Source: Bacteriovorax sp. PP10
GTDB lineage: Bacteria; Bdellovibrionota; Bacteriovoracia; Bacteriovoracales; Bacteriovoracaceae
Direction: 5' to 3'
NCBI RefSeq assembly: GCF_035013165.1
Contig: NZ_JAYGJQ010000001.1
Location: forward strand, 1,240,001 to 1,304,000
DNA: 64,000 nucleotides
In this document: in pieces, positions 36,460 to 44,767 of the stretch
Layout of the letters: each line of letters starts with the position of its first letter
Numbering within the stretch: position 1 is the stretch's first letter
Translations under genes and position numbers: made by a program
The notes under the pieces: generated by a model
Databases searched by the model: none
What the model was told of the DNA's origin: nothing
Seen by the model: only the letters and a program-made list of their open reading frames with translations

Positions 36460-36824
36460 TTTAAGTTCCTCAGGATAATCATCATCAACATGGTTGAGAT
36501 GAAAGCGACGGTTCCAAGTTTTCCACCAAATCCACTTAAGTGAGGCTTACTCCAAAGATAAAGACTTGTTCCAACTAACGATATAATAAAAATATGGCCG
36601 AAACCAGAAAGGTATTCAGGAGAGGCCATGCCTGCAAAAGAGCCCGCATAAATAACTGCATGGATCCCGGATCTTTCAACTTTGCTTGAAAACCAATAAA
36701 AACTTCCAATAAAACCAATAAGCGCCGCTGATAATACAGGAGAAAAACCAAGAGAAGTCTGGAGTGTATAACAAAGCAGGCACGACAGATAAAATGCCGT
36801 TAATTTGATCAGGAAAACTTTCAT
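36456..36824 (-). CDS. Small membrane protein A of a paralogous pair
   Basis: 122 aa with about four helices (FLIKLTAFYLSCLLCYTLQ; FSPVLSAALIGFIGSFYWF; HIFIISLVGTSLYLW; GTVAFISTMLMMIIL). It shares the motif G-SF-GM-(A/T)-P-LS and the glycine-rich GxGGxLGxxAF element with the following gene, so the two arose by duplication. Function unknown; small paired membrane proteins often make heterodimeric channels or transporters. Confidence 0.7.
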   Translation of the reverse strand: MKVFLIKLTAFYLSCLLCYTLQTSLGFSPVLSAALIGFIGSFYWFSSKVERSGIHAVIYAGSFAGMASPEYLSGFGHIFIISLVGTSLYLWSKPHLSGFGGKLGTVAFISTMLMMIILRNLK

Positions 36825-36872
36825 AATTAAAGATACTAATACAAATCTTAAAATTATGTAATCAACAATGTC

Positions 36873-37754
36873 TTAAGGATTAATAATTTCTACGATTTTT
36901 GACTTAGAGGCCGTAATGGTACTTCCCACTGAGGCAGCAATGATACAGAAGATCGCAAGAAGCTGTAGTGTGGTTAATTGCTCGTTCAGATAAAAATAAC
37001 CAGCCACGGCACCGATGGCAGGTTCCATACTCATTAAAAGTCCAAAATGTTTAGATTCAACTTTTCTTAATGCAATCATTTCTAATGAATAGGGAATTGC
37101 ACTTGATAAAATTCCCACACCAATAGCAGTGAGGATTAAAGTTGAACTGGAAAAGACCATGGGGATATTAGTTGCACCAAATGGAAATACTGCAATAAAA
37201 CCTGCAGTCATTCCTAGAGATGTAACAACACCTGAGTGAGTAGCACTTGCTGCTTTTTTCCCTTGAATAACATAAAGCGCCCATGCAGCAGCAGCTCCAA
37301 GAGCGTAAATAACTCCAATAATATCTATGGACTCTTGAACATCAGACAATGGAAGAATTAAGACAATTCCAGCAATCGCGAGCATTGCCCAAAGAAAGTC
37401 GTAAGCTTTTCTTGATAAATAAATAGCGACAGAGAGAGGTCCAATGAATTCTATTGCGATGGCAATTCCAAGTGGAAGACGCGCTATCGCCATGTAGAAA
37501 AGAAAATTCATGACACCCAAACAAATACCATAGATAGCAATTATTTTTAACTGCCCTCTATTAAGTTTCGTGCGCCAAGGTCTCCAGATCATTGTTAAGA
37601 AAAGTGCGGCCACACCTAAACGAATGACAGAAGTACTTTCGGCCCCAATCGCTGAAAAAAGTTGTTTCGCGAGTGACGCTCCTGAGACAAGCGAGATCAT
37701 CGATAGGATGATAAGGATGACAGGAAATATTGTTGAGTCTTTAAGATTCTTCAT
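36873..37754 (-). CDS. EamA/DMT-family exporter, RhtA-like
   Basis: 293 aa, ten transmembrane helices in two EamA halves. The sequences SGASLAKQLFSAIGAEST, YMAIARLPLGIAIAIEFIGPL and YSLEMIALRKVESKHFGLLMS are the pattern of RhtA, the inner-membrane threonine/homoserine exporter. The start at 37754 (MKNLKDSTIF) is chosen; a longer frame reading into the divergent gene adds 66 residues with no membrane logic. Substrate by homology only. Confidence 0.85.
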   Translation of the reverse strand: MKNLKDSTIFPVILIILSMISLVSGASLAKQLFSAIGAESTSVIRLGVAALFLTMIWRPWRTKLNRGQLKIIAIYGICLGVMNFLFYMAIARLPLGIAIAIEFIGPLSVAIYLSRKAYDFLWAMLAIAGIVLILPLSDVQESIDIIGVIYALGAAAAWALYVIQGKKAASATHSGVVTSLGMTAGFIAVFPFGATNIPMVFSSSTLILTAIGVGILSSAIPYSLEMIALRKVESKHFGLLMSMEPAIGAVAGYFYLNEQLTTLQLLAIFCIIAASVGSTITASKSKIVEIINP

Positions 37755-37842
37755 TGAGTCTGAGTATATGAATTTCTTCAGAGCTCTGCAATTTAAAGTT
37801 AAGCTTAAAGACACAGTCTTGATAAAAATATATAGTACCCTC

Positions 37843-39096
37843 ATGAAAAATAAATCATTCACTGATGGTAAAGGTTTAATAGTTCTCTTAGGTGCACTCA
37901 CTGCATTCGATCCATTATCTATTGACATGTATCTTCCGGCCTTTAGTGACATTCAAGCAGAATTTCTGACATCAATTGATAAAGTAGAATTGTCTATGTC
38001 GGCCTTTTTTATTGGTATGGCGGTAGGACAACTTTTCTATGGGCCATTGTCGGATCGGTTCGGTAGAAAAAGGCCACTACTTGCAGGTATGTTTCTTTAT
38101 TTAATCGCCACGATTGGTTGCGCGTTTGCTCCTAATATTGAAACTTTTATTGTGTTAAGGGTTCTTCAAGCTCTTGGTGGATGTGCAGGAATGGTTATCA
38201 CTCGCGCAGTCATTAGAGATTTATTTGAATCAAAAAAAGTGGCCGACTTTTTATCATCTATGGCATTGATCATGGGACTTGCTCCGATCCTAGCTCCTTC
38301 AATCGGTGGATTCGTCAATCAGCTTTTAGGATGGAGAGCTATCTTCGGATTACTTGCGGTATCAAACATTGTTTGCCTTGCATGCATTTACTTATTTCTT
38401 CCAGAAACTATTAAGCAAAAATCTTCTAACCTTAGTATAAAATCAATGCTGACTTCATATGGACAGTTGTTTCGTGAAAGATCATTTGTTGGTTACCTAA
38501 TTCCTGATACTGCGATTCGTGCAGGGATGTTTGCTTATATTGCAGGTTCACCATTCGTCTTTATTGAGCTTTACAATATTCCTAAGGAACACTACGGATG
38601 GATTTTTGGAATGAATGCTTTGGGACTTATGGCCGCATCACAAATCAACAGACGTTTATTAAAACGTTTTGATTCTGATATGATCTTGCGTTGGTCAGTA
38701 AGAGTCGCAGCAGTTGCTGCTACAATTGTTTTTATTTCTCCTCAAATTAGTTCACAAGTCTCAATGCTTTTAATTCCCATCTTTTTATTTTTAGCGACAC
38801 TTAATTTCGTAGGACCGAATGCACTTGCTGGTGCACTTGCTTCTCAAGGACATCGTGCAGGGACAGCATCAGCTCTATATGGATGTATGCAGTGGAGCTT
38901 AGCTTCAGCTTCATCGTTTATGGTAAGTTATTTTCATAATGGAACAGCAACACCGATGACTGGAACGATTTTAGCTTGTGGATTAGTTTCTCTTATTGCT
39001 TATCAGATTTTAAAACCTCAAGTTGGTGATAGGAATCAATTAAGAGAAGTAGAGAAAACAATTGTTATACCAAGCGAAGCCGAGCCGGGAGTCTAA
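37843..39096 (+). CDS. MFS exporter, Bcr/CflA family
   Basis: About 417 aa, twelve transmembrane helices. Typical Bcr/CflA opening: LLGALTAFDPLSIDMYLPAF, then QLFYGPLSDRFGRKRPLLAG and VLRVLQALGGCAGMVITRAV. These export bicyclomycin, sulfonamides or dipeptides by proton antiport. It is divergent from the RhtA-like gene with an 88-bp gap, suggesting the two exporters may be co-regulated. The upstream frame is open back to 37570 but overlaps the divergent gene, so the ATG at 37843 is preferred. Confidence 0.87.
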   Translation: MKNKSFTDGKGLIVLLGALTAFDPLSIDMYLPAFSDIQAEFLTSIDKVELSMSAFFIGMAVGQLFYGPLSDRFGRKRPLLAGMFLYLIATIGCAFAPNIETFIVLRVLQALGGCAGMVITRAVIRDLFESKKVADFLSSMALIMGLAPILAPSIGGFVNQLLGWRAIFGLLAVSNIVCLACIYLFLPETIKQKSSNLSIKSMLTSYGQLFRERSFVGYLIPDTAIRAGMFAYIAGSPFVFIELYNIPKEHYGWIFGMNALGLMAASQINRRLLKRFDSDMILRWSVRVAAVAATIVFISPQISSQVSMLLIPIFLFLATLNFVGPNALAGALASQGHRAGTASALYGCMQWSLASASSFMVSYFHNGTATPMTGTILACGLVSLIAYQILKPQVGDRNQLREVEKTIVIPSEAEPGV

Positions 39097-39176
39097 CTTA
39101 CTCTGATCAAGTATTCTTTGCTGGCAAAAAAATTGCAATATTTTCATAAGAGGTTTTAATTTTTTATGGAGGTTTT

Positions 39177-39350
39177 ATGCGAGAAAGCGATAAAGGTATG
39201 AAAGGTGATCATCGTAATATAAGTGATCCGACTGCTGACAGAAAAGATTTCATTAAGCATGTGGCAGAAAATGCTGCGAAAGAAGAAAAGAAAGAAAATA
39301 GAGAATCGAAAGATAGCAGTAAAGAGAAAGCTAATAACCAAAAACATTAG
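39177..39350 (+). CDS. Small, highly charged soluble protein (57 aa)
   Basis: A 57-aa ORF starting MRESDKGMKGDHRNISDPTA and ending KEKANNQKH. The second half is almost all Lys, Glu, Asp, Asn and Ser (AKEEKKENRESKDSSKEKA), so it is probably disordered or a single charged helix. GGAGG lies 5 nt before the ATG, and a 16-bp perfect terminator stem follows 5 bp after the stop. That compact arrangement indicates a real, probably well-expressed gene. Similar small hydrophilic proteins are often stress-induced, but no family can be named. Confidence 0.65.
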   Translation: MRESDKGMKGDHRNISDPTADRKDFIKHVAENAAKEEKKENRESKDSSKEKANNQKH

Positions 39351-39355
39351 TTATT

Positions 39356-39404
39356 AATCCGTTGTGTGGTCTTTTCTCGACCACACAACGGATTATTTAT
39401 TTTT
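39356..39404 (+). terminator. Very strong terminator after the mini-gene
   Basis: Perfect 16-bp stem AATCCGTTGTGTGGTC / GACCACACAACGGATT, loop TTTTCTC, then ATTTATTTTTT. Confidence 0.9.
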
Positions 39405-39587
39405 TAGATTCGCAGTTAAACATCCACTGAATTCCAAACTTATCAGTACAAAATCCGAAGTAATCACCCCAGAAAGCATCTTGAAGTGGCATTTCAATTT
39501 TCCCACCAGCAGACAATTCATTAAAGAGTTGATCTGTCTCTGCTTTGCTATCAGGGTGTAAGCTAATACTAATATTATTTCCGATGT
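39397..39587 (-). pseudogene. 5'-truncated PhnB-like VOC protein remnant
   Basis: On the minus strand the frame ending at the TAA at 39397-39399 reads DIGNNISISLHPDSKAETDQ, then LFNELSAGGKIEMPLQ, then DAFWGDYFGFCTDKFGIQW and MFNCESKK. This is the C-terminal half of a PhnB/3-dmu-9_3-mt glyoxalase-fold protein. The ~80 residues that should precede it are absent: its 5' end runs straight into the last codons of the gene at 39588-40376, in another frame, with no start codon or ribosome binding site. It is therefore a decayed fragment, probably left by a deletion. Confidence 0.8.
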
Positions 39588-40376
39588 CTAGGTTTGCTGC
39601 TGCATGGACTCTAGTGTACTTAAATAGGCCCTAAGATAATTTTCCATAGGTGACCAGAGCGTCATCATTCTTTTTTCTGAGTGGAGAGTCAACTCGAGTG
39701 ATCTGAGTTTGGGATGGATTTCAAGAAAGGCCTTTGACATCGATTTTTGATACTGTAGTTGATATGGATATTTCGTTTCAAGTTTTTTAGCAACCTCAAT
39801 AGCATCTGAGTTTTTACTTAATTCTTCTTTGGAAAAATTAATCATTTTACTAATCTCATTTTGTCTTAGCGAGATTTTCTTAATTTCTAATTCGATCCTT
39901 TCAATTTGATTTCTTAATAAAAATTTCTCATTCAATAAATGCTCAATATCTATTTTTTGTCCGCGTGAAAGTTCTACACCTCTAATGAATAACATTTCAG
40001 AGAGTGACTCTCTGTAAACTGAGGCCAGGTGAAATTGAAGAAAGAATACTTCATAAGGATCATTCTCTGATGTGCTAAGTGTTTCACGAATGAGTTCCAT
40101 AAAATGCTTGTTATTAAAAAAATAAACGGGGGGATTCTGGTTTTTTTTAGTCAACCATTGCTTTTCTACCAACTGTTCAAGGAATCGCATCATCTGTGTA
40201 TTTTGAATGACAACATTCTTGGCAAAGGGAGCGCTCTCCATCCAATCGAGTATGAGATCGAGATAGAAGCGGACATCCTTTTGCCTAAAGCCTTTTTCTT
40301 CGCGATTCAACCATGTCGCAATGATTGCAGAATAAAAGAGCTTAATATATTGATTTCCAGTGGATCCTTTTCTCAT
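39588..40376 (-). CDS. Putative regulator (winged-helix-like N-terminus, helical C-terminus)
   Basis: 262 aa, soluble. The N-terminal ~100 residues (GFRQKDVRFYLDLILDWMES; MRFLEQLVEKQWLTKKNQ; PPVYFFNN) read like a winged-helix domain; the middle is helical (FFLQFHLASVYRESLSEMLF) and residues ~150-200 form a coiled coil (LRNQIERIELEIKKISLRQN). I cannot name a family. A palindrome TTACATTGTAA lies 2 bp upstream of its start, and a second copy lies in front of the divergent genes, so an autoregulated repressor is the likeliest role; this is inference. Its last bases abut the PhnB remnant. Confidence 0.65.
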   Translation of the reverse strand: MRKGSTGNQYIKLFYSAIIATWLNREEKGFRQKDVRFYLDLILDWMESAPFAKNVVIQNTQMMRFLEQLVEKQWLTKKNQNPPVYFFNNKHFMELIRETLSTSENDPYEVFFLQFHLASVYRESLSEMLFIRGVELSRGQKIDIEHLLNEKFLLRNQIERIELEIKKISLRQNEISKMINFSKEELSKNSDAIEVAKKLETKYPYQLQYQKSMSKAFLEIHPKLRSLELTLHSEKRMMTLWSPMENYLRAYLSTLESMQQQT

Positions 40377-40378
40377 TG

Positions 40379-40389
40379 TTACATTGTAA
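40379..40389 (+). promoter_or_regulatory. Palindrome copy 1 (candidate operator)
   Basis: TTACA-T-TGTAA immediately upstream of the start codon of the putative regulator. Read on the minus strand with flanks it is ATTACAATGTAAC, matching copy 2 (ATTACATTGTAAC) in 12 of 13 positions. Confidence 0.6.
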
Positions 40390-40442
40390 TGAAAATAAGA
40401 ATTAAATTCAACAAGTCATAATGGGCGATATTTCAATATTAA

Positions 40443-40453
40443 TTACATTGTAA
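40443..40453 (+). promoter_or_regulatory. Palindrome copy 2 (candidate operator)
   Basis: TTACA-T-TGTAA, 64 bp from copy 1, 56 bp before the start of the 44-aa membrane peptide. With copy 1 it brackets the divergent promoter region. Confidence 0.6.
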
Positions 40454-40508
40454 CTCCTTGATCGTTCTGGAGAGTTCAATACATGAGAGAATTGATCAAG
40501 GAGATTTT

Positions 40509-40643
40509 ATGAAAAACTATATTGAAGCCTTCTCCCTTGTGACTCTTGTAACGATTTATATGGGAACGATTGTTTATTTGTTCATGCAAAAATCAGTCTT
40601 GCTTCAGGGTCTTTCTTATTCGATAGCAGCAACAATTTCTTAA
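40509..40643 (+). CDS. Small single-pass membrane peptide (44 aa)
   Basis: MKNYIEAFSLVTLVTIYMGT followed by IVYLFMQKSVLLQGLSY and SIAATIS. It has one hydrophobic helix (residues ~9-26) and an AAGGAG site 6 nt before the ATG. It lies behind palindrome copy 2 and 57 bp before the LplT-PlsC-like gene, so it is probably the first gene of that transcript. Function unknown; a regulatory membrane peptide for the transporter downstream is a reasonable guess. Confidence 0.6.
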   Translation: MKNYIEAFSLVTLVTIYMGTIVYLFMQKSVLLQGLSYSIAATIS

Positions 40644-40700
40644 AGGAGTTTTGTTGATAATAATGAGCTTTGATTTAGAATAGTCGAAAAGGAATAACAA

Positions 40701-42578
40701 ATGAATGATAACTTGATGACCTCAAAAAGGTTTTGGCCAATTTTCTGGACGCAATTTTTTGGAGCAATGAATGACAATGTATTCAAAAATGCTCTCGTCA
40801 TACTTATAACTTATCAGGCAACAAGCGTGATGGGACTTAGACCAGAACAAATGGTTGCTCTTTGTGGAGGACTTTTTATTCTTCCTTTCTTTTTATTTTC
40901 GGCGATTGCTGGGGAATTGACTGATAAGTTTCCGATGCATCAACTTGTAAGGGCCACAAAAATTTTAGAACTTTTTATTGTCTGTATTGGGACTATTGGT
41001 TTTTGTTTTAATATGGTTCCTTTGCTTCTTTTATGTTTATTCCTGCTAGGAGTGCAGTCGACTTTATTTGGGCCGGTAAAGTATTCAATACTTCCAGAGC
41101 TCATTACAGAAGATGAACTTGTAAAAGGTAATGCTTTTGTCGAAATGGGAACTTTTCTTGCTATTCTAATTGGAACAATTACTGGTGGATTGTTGATTGC
41201 TGGTAATCATGGGGCCTTATCTGTTTCAGTTACAACAGTTATTATGGCCATCGTCGGAGTCGCTTTTTCTTTTCAAGTCAGCTCGATTGCGACTGTCGAT
41301 TCGAAAAGAAAAATTAACTTTAATATCTTCAGTTCAACTGTTGAAATTATAAAAATCTCTAGAAAAACAAGAAGTGTTTTTATTTCGATCCTGGGGATTT
41401 CTTGGTTTTGGTTTTTTGGTGCAACATTACTATCTGTCTTTCCTGTCTATGTTAAAACTGGATTGTATGGGGATGAGCATGTTGTCACTTTATTGCTGGC
41501 GATATTTAGCATTGGTGTGGCGATTGGATCAGTTATCTGTGAAAAGCTAAGTCATGAACGTCTAGAGTTGGGACTCGTGCCTTTTGGCTCTATTGGTTTA
41601 TCTTTATTTGTACTGGATCTTTATTTTGCTGGTGCTCTTCCTTCAACAGAAGTGGCCAGAGGTGTGACTGAGCTTCTTGGTGTGAAAGGGATCTATAGAA
41701 TTCTTTTTGATCTAATGGGTCTATCTATCATGAGTGGATTTTTCATTGTTCCACTATATACATTTATTCAAACACGCTCAGAACGAAATGAGCGCGCGAG
41801 AGTTGTTGCTGCCAATAATATTCTTAATGCTCTTTTCATGGTGGCCTCTGCCGGAGTTTTGGTTGGGTTATATGCTTTAGGATTAAGTGCGATTGATGTC
41901 TTTCTTGCACTATTTGTTTTAAATACACTTGTCGCTATCTACATCTATACAATTATCCCTGAATTCTTATTAAGATTTGTTTGCTTCATTTTAACCAGAA
42001 TGATTTACCGTTTGAAGGTTGATGGACATAAGCATATTCCTCAAGAAGGACCAGCTGTCTTAATTTGCAATCACATCAGTTTTGTCGATTGGTTGATTGT
42101 CGCAAGTTCAGTAAAGAGACCAGTTCGATTTGTAATGCATTATTCTTTTACGAAAATTCCTTTTGTCAGTTTTTTACTTAGAGGGGCGAAGGTTATTCCA
42201 ATTGCCGGAACTAAGGAAGATCCAAAAATTATGGATGAAGCTTTTGTTAAAATTAAAGAGACACTTGATGAAGGGGAGATTGTTTGTATTTTCCCAGAAG
42301 GGCAAATCACTAAAGATGGAACACTAAGTCCTTTCAGACCAGGGATTGAGCGCATTCTTGCAGATTCTAATGTACCGGTCATACCAATGACAATTTATGG
42401 ATTATGGGGAAGCTTTTTTAGCCGTAAGTATGGACATGCCGCCAGCGAGCTTACAGTTATCCCACGCAGAATTTGGTCAAAGGTCATAGTTGATATTGAC
42501 CCAGCTTTCGCCGGAGATCAGGTCAATGCCAAAATACTCGAAGAACATACATTGCAAATGTTAACTAGAAAAAAATAA
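40701..42578 (+). CDS. MFS (LplT-like) - acyltransferase (PlsC-like) fusion
   Basis: 625 aa. Residues 1-~415 are a twelve-helix MFS transporter of the lysophospholipid-flippase type (FFGAMNDNVFKNALVILITY; LFGPVKYSILPELITEDELV). Residues ~425-625 are a 1-acylglycerol-phosphate acyltransferase with the HxxxxD motif in CNHISFVDWL and the FPEGQITKDG substrate motif. It resembles LplT joined to the acyltransferase part of Aas but lacks the acyl-ACP synthetase domain. It should bring lysophospholipid across the inner membrane and re-acylate it. Likely controlled by the regulator and palindromes upstream. Confidence 0.88.
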   Translation: MNDNLMTSKRFWPIFWTQFFGAMNDNVFKNALVILITYQATSVMGLRPEQMVALCGGLFILPFFLFSAIAGELTDKFPMHQLVRATKILELFIVCIGTIGFCFNMVPLLLLCLFLLGVQSTLFGPVKYSILPELITEDELVKGNAFVEMGTFLAILIGTITGGLLIAGNHGALSVSVTTVIMAIVGVAFSFQVSSIATVDSKRKINFNIFSSTVEIIKISRKTRSVFISILGISWFWFFGATLLSVFPVYVKTGLYGDEHVVTLLLAIFSIGVAIGSVICEKLSHERLELGLVPFGSIGLSLFVLDLYFAGALPSTEVARGVTELLGVKGIYRILFDLMGLSIMSGFFIVPLYTFIQTRSERNERARVVAANNILNALFMVASAGVLVGLYALGLSAIDVFLALFVLNTLVAIYIYTIIPEFLLRFVCFILTRMIYRLKVDGHKHIPQEGPAVLICNHISFVDWLIVASSVKRPVRFVMHYSFTKIPFVSFLLRGAKVIPIAGTKEDPKIMDEAFVKIKETLDEGEIVCIFPEGQITKDGTLSPFRPGIERILADSNVPVIPMTIYGLWGSFFSRKYGHAASELTVIPRRIWSKVIVDIDPAFAGDQVNAKILEEHTLQMLTRKK

Positions 42579-42590
42579 TTATAGTGGCTT

Positions 42591-43199
42591 CTAATTTTTA
42601 AAATGAGTATTGTAATCTGTAATCCCGGCCTTAATAACTTTATAAGCTTCATTCGCCCCATAAATAGACTCAATCTGAGTCTTAACTGGTTCACCTGGAA
42701 TTGATTTGTAACTTAAAAAATAATGTCTCATACGATCAATGATAACTGCATTGACTTGAGAAATATCAGTCACCCCATCATAGAAGGGATCACCGTTTAA
42801 AATGGCAACGATCTTATCATCCACTTCACCAGTATCAATTAAACGAATCCCACCAATCACTCTTACGTCCATGATGATATCTGCTCTCGTTATCGGAAGT
42901 TCTGAAAGCACACAAATATCAACAGGGTCACCATCACCACGATCGGCCATGTTTGATAAAGATGCTGTTGTTTCAGCAGAATAAGTTTCAGGAATAAAAC
43001 CGTATAAAAAAGAGGGAAGAGAAGAAAACTTTTGTGGGCGATCAACTTTGATATATCCAGTCTCTTTACAGATTTCATACTTGATCATGTCGTTAGGAAT
43101 GATCTCAATATAGGCCTTGACGATTTTTGGAGCTTCACTGCCAATGTGAATTCCATGCCAAGGGTGGGGACGAAACTTTTGAAAATTTTTGATACTCAT
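42591..43199 (-). CDS. ppa: Inorganic pyrophosphatase, family I
   Basis: 202 aa. The family I core is clear: PSFLYGFIPETYSAETTA and the metal-binding signature RGDGDPVDICVLSE (DxDPxD). It hydrolyses pyrophosphate to phosphate in the cytoplasm, pulling biosynthetic reactions forward. An AAAAGGATTTTT site precedes the ATG. Single gene, convergent with the LplT-PlsC-like fusion. Confidence 0.93.
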   Translation of the reverse strand: MSIKNFQKFRPHPWHGIHIGSEAPKIVKAYIEIIPNDMIKYEICKETGYIKVDRPQKFSSLPSFLYGFIPETYSAETTASLSNMADRGDGDPVDICVLSELPITRADIIMDVRVIGGIRLIDTGEVDDKIVAILNGDPFYDGVTDISQVNAVIIDRMRHYFLSYKSIPGEPVKTQIESIYGANEAYKVIKAGITDYNTHFKN

Positions 43200-43412
43200 A
43201 AAAATCCTTTTGAATAAGTCGTAAAATTATCTAATTCTTTAAATGGGCCGACAATCTTTGTATGGAAATATATTAAAAATTAACTAAATTATTTGGGGAG
43301 CGCAGCCCCATTGCTAAACTATAGTAAATTACTTGGTCTAACTGTTGTTAAGGGATAGGTCATAAAAAAAGTGATAAGATGATTGAGTGATAAAACGTCG
43401 AGAGGTAGCAAA

Positions 43413-43997
43413 ATGAAAAAAATATTAGTTCTACTAACAGTCTTTTTTACCTTTGCCATTCATGCAGAAATAAAACCAACTGCTAAAACAGAAACGGCCA
43501 CTTTTGCAGCTGGATGCTTTTGGGGAGTAGAAGAATTCTACAGAAAAATCCCAGGCGTATTAAAAACTCAAGTTGGCTACACTGGTGGAAAAACCGCCAA
43601 CCCTAAATACGATCAAATGCACGATGGCAGTACTGGGCATGCAGAAAGCGTGGAAATAGTCTTTGATCCAAGTGTTGTGAGTTATCAATCATTGATGGAT
43701 AAATTTTTTAAGCTGCATGATCCGACAACACTAAACAGACAAGGAAATGATGAAGGGTCTCAATACCGTTCTGCTATTTTCTATAATTCGGAAAAACAAA
43801 AAGAAGAAGCACTGGCCTTCAAAGCTAAGGTTGATAAATCTGGAGCATGGAAAAAACCAGTCGTGACAGAAATCACTCCGGCGCAAAAATTCTGGCCAGC
43901 TGAAGATTATCATCAAAAGTACCTGGTTAAAAATCCAGGCGGGTATGACAATCATTACTTACGCAAAATTTCTTTCGATGTTCCTGCGAAAAAATAA
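43413..43997 (+). CDS. msrA: Exported peptide methionine (S)-sulfoxide reductase MsrA
   Basis: 194 aa with signal peptide MKKILVLLTVFFTFAIHA, followed by a full MsrA domain. The catalytic cysteine is Cys35 in AAGCFWGVEEFY; KVQVGYTGG-type TQVGYTGGKT, TGHAESVEIVFDP and GSQYRSAIFY are all present. The export signal places methionine repair in the periplasm, whereas most MsrA proteins are cytoplasmic. It is convergent with a molybdopterin oxidoreductase/cytochrome b pair, with 2 bp between stops. The start at 43413 has a GAGGTAGCAA site. Confidence 0.92.
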   Translation: MKKILVLLTVFFTFAIHAEIKPTAKTETATFAAGCFWGVEEFYRKIPGVLKTQVGYTGGKTANPKYDQMHDGSTGHAESVEIVFDPSVVSYQSLMDKFFKLHDPTTLNRQGNDEGSQYRSAIFYNSEKQKEEALAFKAKVDKSGAWKKPVVTEITPAQKFWPAEDYHQKYLVKNPGGYDNHYLRKISFDVPAKK

Positions 43998-43999
43998 AT

Positions 44000-44767
44000 T
44001 TATAAAGCTGCATACCAATCATAACCATTCTCCGCCCAGTAATCGGGCGGACGAGTGTCTGAGAAAAAAATCTTACCAATACGTTTTAAATTTTTGAAAC
44101 CATATTTAATGGGGATTGCCAGACGTAAAGGGGCCCCATTGGCTTCCCGCAGGCCTTTACCGTTCATTTCGTAGGCCAGAAGAGTTTGAGGGTGAAGCAT
44201 TGATTCGATATCAATTGAGACATAGTACTTTCTATCAGGAGTCTCAAAACCGACATAGTTGTAGTAAGTGCCATCTGATTTTCGACCGACATGATAAAAT
44301 TCCATAAAATCAGAAAACTTTGCTCCGGCAAATTGAATGATTTCACTCCAACCTTCGACACAACGAAAGTCGGTGGCATAACCAAATTTAGGAGTTACAT
44401 GAAATGCAGAAATAGGTAATGATAATTTTTTGTTGCCACTTTCAATTGTGACTTTGTAATTTTTTAATACTAAATCATCTTCGAGGCCTAAGAATCCATT
44501 CACTCTCGGTTCTTTGCCTGCCGGAGGATTCGGTTTTTTTACTGAGAGATCACCAGAAGAATAAAACTGAGACCAAAAACGCTCATTTAAAATAAAAGAG
44601 TGGCGGATAAGTGCTGGTGTTTCGTCCAGTGTTGGCCCGGATTTTACAAGTTTAAATCCAACGTAAGCAGAAACGGCCATTAATAATCCAATAGCAATGG
44701 ATAGTAATAGTCTTAGATTTAATTTCTTAGCACTTACTAATTTCGTTTTACTCTCTTTCAATTTCAT
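44000..44767 (-). CDS. Molybdopterin-dependent oxidoreductase (sulfite-oxidase/MsrP-like)
   Basis: 255 aa. An N-terminal hydrophobic anchor (LRLLLSIAIGLLMAVSAYVG) precedes a sulfite-oxidase-type Mo-cofactor domain with the cofactor cysteine Cys136 in FRCVEGWSEI. C-terminal motifs GAPLRLAIPIKYGFKNLKRI and PDYWAENGYDWY match YedY/MsrP-like enzymes. With the heme b subunit encoded just upstream it should draw electrons from the membrane; together with the nearby exported MsrA a role in periplasmic methionine-sulfoxide repair is plausible. Odd: no twin-arginine pair precedes the hydrophobic segment, although such cofactor proteins normally use Tat. Overlaps the cytochrome gene by 20 bp. Confidence 0.85.
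   Translation of the reverse strand: MKLKESKTKLVSAKKLNLRLLLSIAIGLLMAVSAYVGFKLVKSGPTLDETPALIRHSFILNERFWSQFYSSGDLSVKKPNPPAGKEPRVNGFLGLEDDLVLKNYKVTIESGNKKLSLPISAFHVTPKFGYATDFRCVEGWSEIIQFAGAKFSDFMEFYHVGRKSDGTYYNYVGFETPDRKYYVSIDIESMLHPQTLLAYEMNGKGLREANGAPLRLAIPIKYGFKNLKRIGKIFFSDTRPPDYWAENGYDWYAAL

Noticed and set aside
37570-37842. N-terminal extension of the Bcr-like protein
   Set aside because: It runs antisense through the RhtA-like gene and adds ~90 residues with no family support.
43300-43325. Hairpin TGGGGAGCGCAGCCCCA as terminator or regulatory RNA
   Set aside because: Short stem, no T-run, and it lies between divergently read genes where no transcript is expected to end.
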